64,000 nt of DNA from Acidobacteriota bacterium (GTDB lineage: Bacteria > Acidobacteriota > Terriglobia > Bryobacterales > Bryobacteraceae): NCBI GenBank assembly GCA_947470805.1, contig CANIVU010000023.1:20674-84673 (forward strand). The letters run 5' to 3'. Below, in pieces: positions 46,970-55,933 of the stretch; within the stretch, counting starts at the first letter, position 1, and every line of letters begins with the position of its first letter. Made by a program: the position numbers and the translations under genes. The notes below the pieces were generated by a model. That model was not told where the DNA came from and made no database searches. It was given only the letters and a program-made list of their open reading frames with translations.

Positions 46970-48991
46970 CTACTGCGCCGAAGTGCCGTAGACCTTCAAC
47001 TTCGCATTCACCAGCGAACCGGCCACACCATTGCCAACCGTATCGGTAACAATGATCTTCCACAGCCCCTGTCCGTTTTCGCCCCAGAACCGCGGCGAGG
47101 TAAACACATAGTCCGTAAAGTCGGCATTGTCATCCGCCTTACGGGGCAGCGCCGTCGCCTGGAATCCGCTCGGCGACTGAATCGTGAACTGCAAATCACC
47201 ACGCTTCTTGTGCGTCACATTCACAGTCAACTCCACGTGCTCCACGCGCAGTTTGTCGGCGGCCTCTTTAAAGTTGAGGTCCATAACGAACGACGCACCG
47301 TCTTCGGGAATATCGTTCGGCCCGACAAATGTGTACTCCGTCGTTTTCAGGTCGCCCAGATTCACCCAATCCTTGGCTACGTCTAACGCCGCCGCAACAT
47401 TCAACAGACCAGCCCCGAACGCATGGCTGAAGTTGAACCCGCCCGCGTTCTTCTTGAACGTGTCGTTTCCTTCCAGCCCGTCCGGCTTCGCCGTTCTCAT
47501 AAGGATTTCTTTCACGTCGCGATAGCCCAGCTTCGGATTGATCTCCAACAGCAATGCCGCCGCGCCCGAAACCTGCGGCGCCGCCGCGGAGGTACCGTTC
47601 CCCGCGTCCGTGTAGTTCACCGGCGCTTCCGTCGTGGGGAACTTCCCGGCTTTGATGGCAAAGGCTTCGTCACCGGAAACATTCGTGCTCCAGAGAACAT
47701 TCGGCGGATCAAACTCACCGCCAAATGCCGCAATGGCCACCGACATTCCGCTCTCCGAATACGAGCTCTGCTTGCCGGCCCGTTCCACAGCCGCCACCGC
47801 TATCCCGAACCGCGAGCCGGAGAAAGCATCGTAGCTCGCATCGTCACCAGCGTCTCGCCCGTTGCCGCAGGAAATCGAGAACACTGTCCCCAATCCGCCC
47901 CGATTCTGCTCTGCGCCCTTCTGCATCCCAGCCAGTTGCAGTGCGCTGATGCGCCCGTCGTCCTTGCCGTCATCCGCCGGCCCCCAGCTGTTGCTGGAAA
48001 CATGCGTGAAGATTGTGTCCGGCTGCCAGCCCAGAGCAATCTGCGCCGCGTCGTCGGCGGTTGCGCCGCCAACAATACGCATGCCCATCGCCCGCGACTC
48101 AGGCGCCACGCCCACCACGCCGCGATTGTTGAATCCGGCCGCCATCGCCAGCCCGCCGCAATAGGTGCCGTGGTTGTCGGACGCCTTCAACGGGTTCGGA
48201 TCATTCGGCGCGCCGTCTTCTTTAAAGTTCCTGTGGAACCCCGACTCCACCGGATAAACGTTCGTCAAATCCTCATGCTTCAGCTCCAGGCCGTCGTCAA
48301 CAACCGTCATGTTGATTCCCTTGCCGGTAGCCTTGTCCCAGGCGTTTTTCATCCCAATGTTAAACGGCGCCGAATCGTCCAGGTGCCACTGCTTCGGGTA
48401 CAACGGATCATTCGGAGTGCGGCTCAGCGCCTGACGTACGTGCGTTTCGCGCGCAAACACCGGCGTGAACTCAACCCCGCCCTTCTTCGCCAGCATCTCG
48501 GCGGCATCCAGCGCCGCAAACGCGTCGGCATACACAACCATCGTCCAACCGTTCAGATACGTCGTCTCCGTACCCACCGGCTGCGTCGCCGCCAACTCGC
48601 TCACCCGGCTCGCGTCCATATGCACCAGCAGCTTGGCCGTCATCAAACGCCGTGCCGACGACATCCGCGCCGCCCGCTCTTCCTTGCTCATCGCCGCCAG
48701 CGTCTCCGCCGAAGGCAGATTCGCCTTGTCATAAAACACCGGCACAATCCCGTTGCGCCCGGTCCGCGAACTCCGCAGCTTCCGAACACCGGCCGAATCC
48801 ATCTGGAACAGCTTCCCGCCGCCCCACTCCTTCGACCCGCGCGCCGAGGCCACCGCGACTTTGCTGCTGAACACCTCGTCGGCCGCCAGCATCAACGCCG
48901 TCTTCCGCCCGCCATCCGAAAACTGAAACTCCGTCTGCGCACCCAGCGACATAGCCAAGATCACAACCGCTAACAAAAATCGCATTCGCAT
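46970..48991 (-). CDS. Kexin-like S8 serine protease with P domain
   Basis: A secreted subtilisin-family protease of about 673 residues. It has a signal peptide (MRMRFLLAVVILAMSLGA), a pro-region, then the catalytic triad: Asp in NMTVVDDGLELKHEDL, His in DNHGTYCGGLAMA and Ser in GNGTSAAAPQVSGAAALL. A C-terminal P/Homo B domain of about 120 residues (from about VGPNDIPEDGASFVMDL to the end) follows, as in kexins and proprotein convertases. It is expected outside the inner membrane. I chose ATG 48991 for its AAGGGAA site and clean signal peptide; ATG 49021 adds ten basic residues. No partner protein is adjacent. Confidence 0.87.
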   Translation of the reverse strand: MRMRFLLAVVILAMSLGAQTEFQFSDGGRKTALMLAADEVFSSKVAVASARGSKEWGGGKLFQMDSAGVRKLRSSRTGRNGIVPVFYDKANLPSAETLAAMSKEERAARMSSARRLMTAKLLVHMDASRVSELAATQPVGTETTYLNGWTMVVYADAFAALDAAEMLAKKGGVEFTPVFARETHVRQALSRTPNDPLYPKQWHLDDSAPFNIGMKNAWDKATGKGINMTVVDDGLELKHEDLTNVYPVESGFHRNFKEDGAPNDPNPLKASDNHGTYCGGLAMAAGFNNRGVVGVAPESRAMGMRIVGGATADDAAQIALGWQPDTIFTHVSSNSWGPADDGKDDGRISALQLAGMQKGAEQNRGGLGTVFSISCGNGRDAGDDASYDAFSGSRFGIAVAAVERAGKQSSYSESGMSVAIAAFGGEFDPPNVLWSTNVSGDEAFAIKAGKFPTTEAPVNYTDAGNGTSAAAPQVSGAAALLLEINPKLGYRDVKEILMRTAKPDGLEGNDTFKKNAGGFNFSHAFGAGLLNVAAALDVAKDWVNLGDLKTTEYTFVGPNDIPEDGASFVMDLNFKEAADKLRVEHVELTVNVTHKKRGDLQFTIQSPSGFQATALPRKADDNADFTDYVFTSPRFWGENGQGLWKIIVTDTVGNGVAGSLVNAKLKVYGTSAQ

Positions 48992-49131
48992 TGTTTGTTT
49001 CTTCCCTTTCCCTATCTTCATCTACGCTGCACCACGGGCGCCTCTTCGCCTATCGACACGAAAAGCCCCATACTTGAGTAAGGGAAATCCCCAGCCAAAA
49101 CTGTTCAAACTTTTTTGCAGCGACCTCTCCC

Positions 49132-49710
49132 ATGCACCACCCCGACCGCTCCGACATCACCCAAATCCTCACCGCCTGGCGCCAGGGCGACCCGGACGCT
49201 CTCTCCAACCTCACCCCCCTCGTCTACGGCGAACTCCACGCCCTCGCCCAGAACTACCTCGCCCGCGAACGCCCCGGCCACATCCTCCAACCCTCCGCCC
49301 TCGTCAACGAAGCCTTCCTCCGCCTCATCGAATGGCAGCCCGACAAGTGGCAAAATCGCGCCCACTTCTTCGGCGTCTCAGCCACCCTCATGCGCCGCAT
49401 CCTCGTCCAGTCCGCCCGCGAAGCCCAAACCGCCAAACGCGGCAACGGCGCCCTCCGCGTCTCCCTCTCTGAAGCCGCCCAAATCGCCGCCACCCAGCCG
49501 GCCGATACCGACGTCCTCGCCCTCGACGCCGCCCTCGACACACTCGAAAAACTCAACCCCCGCCAAGCCCGCATCATCGAACTCCGCTTCTTCGCCGGTC
49601 TCTCCATCGAAGACACCGCCGAGGTCATCGACGCCTCCGTCTCCACCGTCCGCCGCGACTTCCGCATGGCCCAGGCCTGGCTATTCCAACAACTCACCCC
49701 CGCCGCATGA
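49132..49710 (+). CDS. ECF sigma factor of the TIGR02999 type
   Basis: The 192-residue sigma70-family protein has a region 2 (NLTPLVYGELHALAQNYLARERPGH, ALVNEAFLRLI) and a region 4 helix-turn-helix (AGLSIEDTAEVIDASVSTVRRD). This group, common in acidobacteria and planctomycetes, is often coupled to Ser/Thr kinases. The kinase gene that follows overlaps its stop (ATGA), so the kinase is very likely its signalling partner, perhaps replacing an anti-sigma factor. The promoters it serves cannot be told from this window. Confidence 0.87.
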   Translation: MHHPDRSDITQILTAWRQGDPDALSNLTPLVYGELHALAQNYLARERPGHILQPSALVNEAFLRLIEWQPDKWQNRAHFFGVSATLMRRILVQSAREAQTAKRGNGALRVSLSEAAQIAATQPADTDVLALDAALDTLEKLNPRQARIIELRFFAGLSIEDTAEVIDASVSTVRRDFRMAQAWLFQQLTPAA

Positions 49711-52396
49711 CCCCAGAACGCTACAACCGCATCAATGAACTCTTTGATGCCGCACTCGACCTCCCCGCCCCCGAACGCCCCTCTTTCCTCGCCTCCGCCT
49801 GTCCCGACAACCCCTCCCTCCTCGAACAAGTCACCCAGCTCCTCGCCACCCACGAACGCGCTGCCAACTTCCTCGCCCCCTCCGACACCGCCCCCACCGC
49901 CATCGGCCCCTACAAAATCCAACGTGTCCTCGGCGAAGGCGGCATGGGCACCGTCTACCTCGCCACCCAGTCCGAACCCATCCGCCGCGACGTCGCCCTC
50001 AAAATCATCAAACCCGGCATGGGCTCAAAAGCCGTCATCGCCCGCTTCGATTCCGAACGCCGCGCCCTCGCCCTCATGGACCACCCCAACATCGCCCAGG
50101 TCCTCGACGCCGGCGCCACCCCACAAGGGCTCCCCTTCTTCGTCATGGAGTTCGTCGACGGCCTCCCCCTTACCACCTACGCCGAACGCAACCACCTCAC
50201 CACCCGCCAGCGCATCGAACTCTTCATCCCCGTCTGCCAGGCCATCCATCACGCCCACCAGAAGGGCATCATCCACCGCGATATCAAGCCCTCCAACGTC
50301 CTCGTCAAAACCGTCGAGGACCACCCCATCCCCAAGGTCATCGACTTCGGCCTCGCCAAAGCCCTCGACCCCGATCTCACCGGCCACTCCCTCCTCACCC
50401 ACGCCGGCATCATCCTCGGCACGCTCCAATACATGAGCCCCGAACAAGCCGCCCCCGGCCACGCCGATATCGATATCCGTGCCGACGTCTACTCCCTCGG
50501 CGCCCTCCTCTACGAACTCCTCACCGGCACCCCGCCCCTCGATACCGGCGAACTCGCCCGCGAAAACGTCCAATCACTCTTGGAACGCATCCGCGATCAC
50601 GAACCCATCGCCCCCTCCCTCCGCAACCGCGCTTCCCTCCTCGACCGCGAGCTCGATTGGATCCCCCTCAAAGCCCTCGAAAAGGAGCGCACCCGCCGCT
50701 ACGAATCGGTCAACGGCATGGTGCGCGATCTCGAACGCTACCTTGCCGGTGAAGCCGTCGAAGCCGCCCCGCCCTCGAATGCCTACCGCGTCCGAAAGTT
50801 CGTCCGCCGCCACCGCCTCCCCTTCGCCTTTGGCGCCGCCGCCGTCCTGGTGCTGATCGTCGCCGTCATCGTCAGCGTCTCCCAGGCCATCCGCGCCCGC
50901 CAGGCCGAACAAGTCGCCAGCGCCGTCAACGACTTCCTCCGCACCTCCGTCCTCGCCCAGGCCGACCCCCGTAACCAGGCCCGCCCCAACGTCTCCCCCG
51001 ATCCCAACTTATCCGTCCGCACCGCCCTCGACCGCGCCGCCAAAAACGTCGAAGGCAAGTTCCCCAATCAACCCCTCGTCGAAGCCGCCATTCGCGAAAC
51101 CATTGCCAACGCCTACTACGGCGTCGCCGTTTTCGCCCCCGCCCAACAACAGGTCGAACGCGCCATCGCCCTCCGCAAAACCAACCAAGGCGAAAACCAC
51201 CGCGACACCCTCAAAAGTCGCCGCCTCTTCGCCTCCCTCGTCTCCATCCAGGGCCACTACGCCGATGCCGAAAAACTCTACACCCAACTCCTCGCCGATC
51301 ACCGCCGGCACCTCGGCCCCAACGATCCCGACACCATCCTCGCCATGACCTCCCTCGCCCAGGCCCACCGCCTCATGGCGAAACTCGATCCCTGTATCGC
51401 CCTTCTCCGCGAAGCCCTCTCGGCCGCCACCCGTGTCCTCGGCCCCGACCACCCCGACACCCTCGAAATCATGAGCAGTCTCGCCTCGGCCTCCATCGAA
51501 CACGGCTCTCCCGAAGACGCTGAACAACTCGGGTTGAAGGTCATCGAAGGCCGCCGCCGCACACTCGGTGAAGAACACCCCGATACGCTCCGCGCCATGA
51601 CTTCCATGGGCTTCATCTACAGCAGACTCCGCCGCCCTACCGAGGAAGAGTTCTGGGAACGCCGCGTCCTCGCCATCCAGCGCCGCGTCAACGGCGTCGC
51701 CCACCCCGATACACTCATCACCATGTACAACCTCGCCATCACCCTCTCCAACCGCGGCGAGTACAAAGAATCACTCGCCCTGCTCCTCGAAAACCGCGCC
51801 GCCCGATCCAAGGTCTATCCGCCCGGCCATCCCCGCACCTTGCGCCTGCTCACAGCTCTCGCTGGGGCCTACGCCAACGCCGGCCAGCCGGACCAGCAGA
51901 TCAAGCTTCTGGAAGAAGCCCTCGCCGGGCAGAGCAAAGCCCTAGGCCCCACCCACCCCGACACGCTCATCTCCATGCGCATTCTCGCCGGCGCTATCCG
52001 CGCCAAAAACCCGGCCCGTGCCGAATCACTGCTCCGTGAATCCCACAAGGGGCTTGTCGTCGTCCGCGGCCCCGCCGATGTGGAGACGGCCGCCGCCGCC
52101 ACCAGTCTGGCCGCCTTGCTCGAAAACCGCCGCCAATACGCCGAAGCCGAACAAGTCCTCCGCCCCGTCATCGACGCCAAACAGAGCAAGGACGCCGACC
52201 TCGGCCCCGCCTCTTCGCCGTCGCCAAACTCGGCGAAGTCCTCCTCGCCCAGCGCCGTTGGAACGAAGCCGCCGCCGTCCTCGCCGAGGCTGTCGACGGC
52301 CTGTCCAAACAGAACCTTCTGCCCACCGAACGCACAGAGCTCGAAGCCATCACCAAACGCCTAGCCCAAGCCCGCCACCAGACAAATCCCAGGTGA
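49707..52396 (+). CDS. Ser/Thr protein kinase with TPRs, C-terminus frameshifted
   Basis: A Hanks-type kinase of about 895 residues. The kinase domain has LGEGGMGTVYLA, VALKIIK, IIHRDIKPSNV, VIDFGLAK and MSPEQ (about residues 65-340). A membrane span follows (about 372-395), then an extracellular array of kinesin-light-chain-type TPRs with repeats of GPxHPDTL. As read, the frame leaves the TPR pattern near 52205 and ends at 52364 with a Ser/Pro-rich tail. One extra C around 52205-52211 restores LFAVAKLGEVLLAQRRWNEA and a stop at 52394-52396. The sigma factor overlapping upstream is its likely target. Confidence 0.85.
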
Positions 52397-52415
52397 CTGT
52401 CACCCGGGATTTGTC
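52381..52415. repeat. Perfect inverted repeat at the kinase 3' end
   Basis: GACAAATCCC pairs with GGGATTTGTC, with an inner GGTGA/TCACC pair, giving a nearly continuous stem with a tiny loop. It covers the restored kinase stop codon. It is the first of two hairpins that are each followed by the same 32-base tail. Confidence 0.75.
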
Positions 52416-52444
52416 CGATACCTCCCATACACTCCCCCAACACC
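52413..52444. repeat. 32-base direct repeat, copy 1
   Basis: Begins GTCCGATACCTCCCAT and ends CCCCCAACACC. The copy at 52521-52552 differs at two positions only. Follows the inverted repeat directly. Confidence 0.75.
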
Positions 52445-52492
52445 ACCCCCCGCACGTCCAAACCATTTCGCCAATCACGACTCCCGGGCTCG

Positions 52493-52521
52493 CCCTCCGA
52501 AGCCCGAAGGGCGAAGGAGGG
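52493..52521. repeat. Symmetrical hairpin between the direct repeats
   Basis: CCCTCC and GGAGGG form the outer stem, GCCC and GGGC the inner stem, with GAA as loop and on both sides of the internal bulge. It is followed at once by copy 2 of the 32-base repeat. Confidence 0.65.
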
Positions 52522-52552
52522 TCCGATACCTCCCATTCACGCCCCCAACACC
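52521..52552. repeat. 32-base direct repeat, copy 2
   Basis: Second copy, 108 bases after the first. It overlaps the last codons and stop of the minus-strand glycosyltransferase gene, so its origin may be duplication of that gene end or capture of the gene end by a repeat element. Confidence 0.75.
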
Positions 52553-54789
52553 CGCACCCCGTCCACATCCACAAACCCATTCCCCGCCACCCGCACCTCC
52601 AACCGGTGTTCTCCCGCAGCCAACCCCTCCACCCTCCACACCTCCCGCCACCGCGTCTGGGCCCCATACTGGTTCACCCGGCCCCGCTCCACGCCATCAA
52701 TCAACACCACCGCCTCCCCCCGGTTAAACGCCCGCGTAAACAACACTTCCACCCCCGTCCCCCGAAACCCGAACTCGACCGAACTCCCCGCCACATCCGA
52801 GTAGCTCAACGTCCCCCCCAACGCCTCCGGAAACTCCGCGTTATGGCTCCACTTCCCCGCAAACGCAAACGCCTCCCCCGGCGAATCGAAAACCCCGTCC
52901 ACCAACAAATCCGGGCCAACAAAATCCGGCAACAGGAACAACGCAAACCGCCCCGAACGCATCACCGGCGTCCCCAATAAAGGCCGCAACAACGCATTCG
53001 CCGCCGGATACTTGGTCCGCCCATCCCCCGGCGCCACCACATACCGCACCCCCAACCGCCGCAACGAATCCCGCAACGCCCGCGCCGTCCCCACGCCCTC
53101 CAAATCCCGCGAATACGGATACGAATGCCACTGGTCCGTATACGCCCGTCCCCACAAACCCAGCACCGCATTCCCCCCGAAAAACGCCACCGTCTCCCCC
53201 GGCGCATGCGCATTCAAATACCCAATGAGAGCCCGCTGCGGAAAGCCCACCTCCGTATACGCCGCCTCTTCAGCAGCCGAAATCAACGCAAACTCCCGGT
53301 GCGCATACCCCGCCGCCGGCAAAAACAAAGTGTTCAACGCCGCCACCCCAACCAACACCCACGCCGCCGGCAACGCCGCCAGCGTCGCCGACAGCAACGC
53401 CAGCGCCGGATACAAATACCGGATGTTCGGCTGCGACAAATACAGCGTCACCGCCGCCGCCAACCCCACCGCAGCCAACATCCGCGCCCGTCGCTCCCGC
53501 AGAAAAAACGCCGCCGGAGCCACCAGCAACAGGTACTGAAATCCCACCCCGCCCTTCTCGCCCTCGTAGTAATCGGCAGACCGAAACGTCAACCCATACG
53601 GCGTCGTCCACCGCAGCGGCTCCCGGAATCGGAACTCCCCAAACGGCACGGCGCTATCAAACGTCGGAGCCTTAAAAACATGGTTCATAAACGGGTACAC
53701 CGGATTCCCCGTCCGCCACCACGCGTTCAAATACCCCGGCGCCCCCAGCAATAAAACCAACCCCGCCATCCCAACCAGTCCCCGTCTCTTCCCAGCGAAA
53801 ACAGCCGCCAAAATCACCGGCAACAAAAACGCCGACGTGCCCGCCTTCACCGCCATCCCCGTCCCCAACAACGCCCCCGCCCACAACAACTCCCCGTCAA
53901 TCGCCGCCACCACCGCGCCCACCACCACCGCCGCCCAAACGTTCTCCACAAACAAACTCCCCGTCACCAACTGCACCAACGGCGTCGAAGCAAACAGCGC
54001 CGCCCCCAACGTCGCCCGCTCCTCCCCCACATACCGCCCGGCAACATCCCGAATCAATCCCACCAAGACCACCAACACCCCAAAGTTCAACAACCGCGCC
54101 CCCGCCTCCCCGCCCAGCAGGTACCCCGACGTAAAAACCCAATCAGCCCCCAGCGGCATCAACGCCCAGGCAAACCGCTGGTAATCGAAAGCCCACACAC
54201 CCTCATGCGCGATCAACGCCGGCGCCGTCATATGCACCGCCAGCGCATCGGCCCCGGTCTCCGGCTTCAACGCCACCACAAAATGCGCCAGCAACAGGAA
54301 CAGTAGCACCCCCTCCTGCCAGCCCACCCGTTCCGGCCAAACAAACCGGATCCGCCGCCATCCCAGCCCATAAGGAACCGCCGCCGCCACAATATACACC
54401 GGCCAATAGTTCACCCGAAAATGCACCGCCAGCCCAATGCCAAATAGCCAAACCGCCATCCCCAACAACAGCGCCATCCACCCCCGCGCCCGCGCCCGCG
54501 GCGCCACCTGGCCTCCAGTCAACCAAAACGCCCCCAACAAATACACCGGTGCCAACACCGCCACCGGCCCCACCCGCCACATCCCAAATCCACCCACCGC
54601 CACCACCGCCGCCACCATCCCCCATCGCCCGCCCAGCGCCAAAACCCCAAACAATCCCCCAAACACCAAAAACCGCTGCCACCCGCCCTCACTCCAAACC
54701 GTCTCCGGCCGCATCCCCTCCACCACAAACCCATACCCTACTACCACCGCCAACAGCGCCAGCACCACCCACCCCAACCGCTCCCTCAT
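52537..54789 (-). CDS. Large multi-pass membrane glycosyltransferase-like protein
   Basis: A protein of about 750 residues with at least twelve membrane segments over the first 500 residues. The luminal loop PETGADALAVHMTAPALIAHEG carries acidic and His residues of the sort found in PMT/ArnT/GT-C enzymes, and NAWWRTGNPVYPF follows. The C-terminus is a beta-type domain of about 110 residues (FDSPGEAFAFAGKWSH to the end). GT-C enzymes use lipid-linked sugar donors. Its start overlaps the stop of a polyprenyl-phosphate GT2 gene (ATGA), which could supply that donor. The exact product is unknown. Confidence 0.7.
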   Translation of the reverse strand: MRERLGWVVLALLAVVVGYGFVVEGMRPETVWSEGGWQRFLVFGGLFGVLALGGRWGMVAAVVAVGGFGMWRVGPVAVLAPVYLLGAFWLTGGQVAPRARARGWMALLLGMAVWLFGIGLAVHFRVNYWPVYIVAAAVPYGLGWRRIRFVWPERVGWQEGVLLFLLLAHFVVALKPETGADALAVHMTAPALIAHEGVWAFDYQRFAWALMPLGADWVFTSGYLLGGEAGARLLNFGVLVVLVGLIRDVAGRYVGEERATLGAALFASTPLVQLVTGSLFVENVWAAVVVGAVVAAIDGELLWAGALLGTGMAVKAGTSAFLLPVILAAVFAGKRRGLVGMAGLVLLLGAPGYLNAWWRTGNPVYPFMNHVFKAPTFDSAVPFGEFRFREPLRWTTPYGLTFRSADYYEGEKGGVGFQYLLLVAPAAFFLRERRARMLAAVGLAAAVTLYLSQPNIRYLYPALALLSATLAALPAAWVLVGVAALNTLFLPAAGYAHREFALISAAEEAAYTEVGFPQRALIGYLNAHAPGETVAFFGGNAVLGLWGRAYTDQWHSYPYSRDLEGVGTARALRDSLRRLGVRYVVAPGDGRTKYPAANALLRPLLGTPVMRSGRFALFLLPDFVGPDLLVDGVFDSPGEAFAFAGKWSHNAEFPEALGGTLSYSDVAGSSVEFGFRGTGVEVLFTRAFNRGEAVVLIDGVERGRVNQYGAQTRWREVWRVEGLAAGEHRLEVRVAGNGFVDVDGVRVLGA

Positions 54790-55805
54790 CCCCTTCGCCC
54801 ATCCCGGAAAATCAGGTCGCGCTGAATCCAGAAATTCACCAGAAGCAGCCCCGTCTCCGCCGCCAGCTTCGCCCCCAAAACCGTCCACCCAAAATGCTCC
54901 CGCAACATCCCCAGCAAGTGATACGAAGCCGTCCCGCTCACCGCCACTAACCCCAAATACAAAGGCAAAGTAGCCAAATGGGACCATGTCGACTGAAACA
55001 CCACGCCCCGCGCCAGCGGGTAGTGAAACAACACCGACGCCATCCGCGCCGCCACCTGCGCCCCGGCCACCGCCAACCCCGCCCGCAGCCCCAAAACAAA
55101 GACCGTATTATCCAGCGCCGCCGTCGCCAGCGAAAGCAGCGAGAACCGCGCCAGCACCAACCCAATCCGCAACGAATCCCGCAATGGCCGGAAGTGCGAC
55201 GTCGGATTCCCCGGCTCGTACACCGTCGCAATCGGGACTTCTTCAATCGGCACCGAAAGGTCCGCCGCCGCATTCAGCATGTCCAGTTCAAACTCATACC
55301 CATCCGCCGGAATCCGTCCCAGCGCCCCCAACAACCGCGGCGGAATCCCCCGCAACCCCGTCTGCGTATCCGTCAGCCGTCTGCCCAATAGCAACCAAAC
55401 AAACCCGCGAGCCACCCGGTTCCCAACCAAACTCCGACCCGGAGTACCCGCCCCAAACTGCCGAGCCCCCATCACCAACACACCCTCCGAACGCCCCGCC
55501 AACCGCCCGCCCACCCGCAAAACGTCTTCGGCCAGATGCTGCCCATCCGCATCAGCGGTAACCACCCCAAACCCCGGAAAAACGGCCGCAATATGGGAAA
55601 GCCCCGTCTTCAGCGCCGCCCCCTTCCCCCGGTTCACCCCATGCCGCAAAACCGTAACCCGGCAGGCATCAAACACCGAAGCAAACCCCACCCCACTCCC
55701 GTCATCAACAACAACAACCCCATCAAACTCCCCCCGCACGGCCTCCACCAGCGCCGGCAGCGCCCCCCCGGGTCGGTAAGCAGGAATCAGCAAAACAAGC
55801 CCCAT
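54786..55805 (-). CDS. GT2 (DPM1-like) plus GtrA-type membrane domain protein
   Basis: The 339-residue protein has a GT2 domain with LIPAYRPGG, VVVVDDGSGVG, NRGKGAALKTGL and the metal-binding VVTADADGQH, as in dolichol/polyprenyl-phosphate sugar synthases. It is fused to about 120 residues with four membrane spans of the GtrA type (DNTVFVLGLRAGLAVAGAQV to QRDLIFRDG). It likely charges a polyprenyl phosphate with a sugar and helps it cross the membrane. It overlaps the GT-C gene downstream. Upstream it is separated from the histidine kinase by 126 bases holding two copies of a 21-base repeat. Confidence 0.82.
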   Translation of the reverse strand: MGLVLLIPAYRPGGALPALVEAVRGEFDGVVVVDDGSGVGFASVFDACRVTVLRHGVNRGKGAALKTGLSHIAAVFPGFGVVTADADGQHLAEDVLRVGGRLAGRSEGVLVMGARQFGAGTPGRSLVGNRVARGFVWLLLGRRLTDTQTGLRGIPPRLLGALGRIPADGYEFELDMLNAAADLSVPIEEVPIATVYEPGNPTSHFRPLRDSLRIGLVLARFSLLSLATAALDNTVFVLGLRAGLAVAGAQVAARMASVLFHYPLARGVVFQSTWSHLATLPLYLGLVAVSGTASYHLLGMLREHFGWTVLGAKLAAETGLLLVNFWIQRDLIFRDGRRG

Positions 55806-55823
55806 GCCAACCTCCCATCCTAC

Positions 55824-55844
55824 AAAACCGTGTCACACACAATT
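55824..55844. repeat. 21-base direct repeat, copy 1
   Basis: AAAACCGTGTCACACACAATT, identical to the copy at 55913-55933 and 89 bases away. This copy lies 18 bases upstream of the GT2-GtrA start codon, close to its ribosome binding region. Confidence 0.75.
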
Positions 55845-55912
55845 TCCCGGCCACACCAGAAAACCCGCCTCGAAACGGAAAACCAACAACTTACAATTCC
55901 CCCGCTCCCTCG

Positions 55913-55933
55913 AAAACCGTGTCACACACAATT
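55913..55933. repeat. 21-base direct repeat, copy 2
   Basis: The identical copy, overlapping the stop codon of the hybrid histidine kinase gene. The 68 bases between the copies have no recognised feature. Confidence 0.75.
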
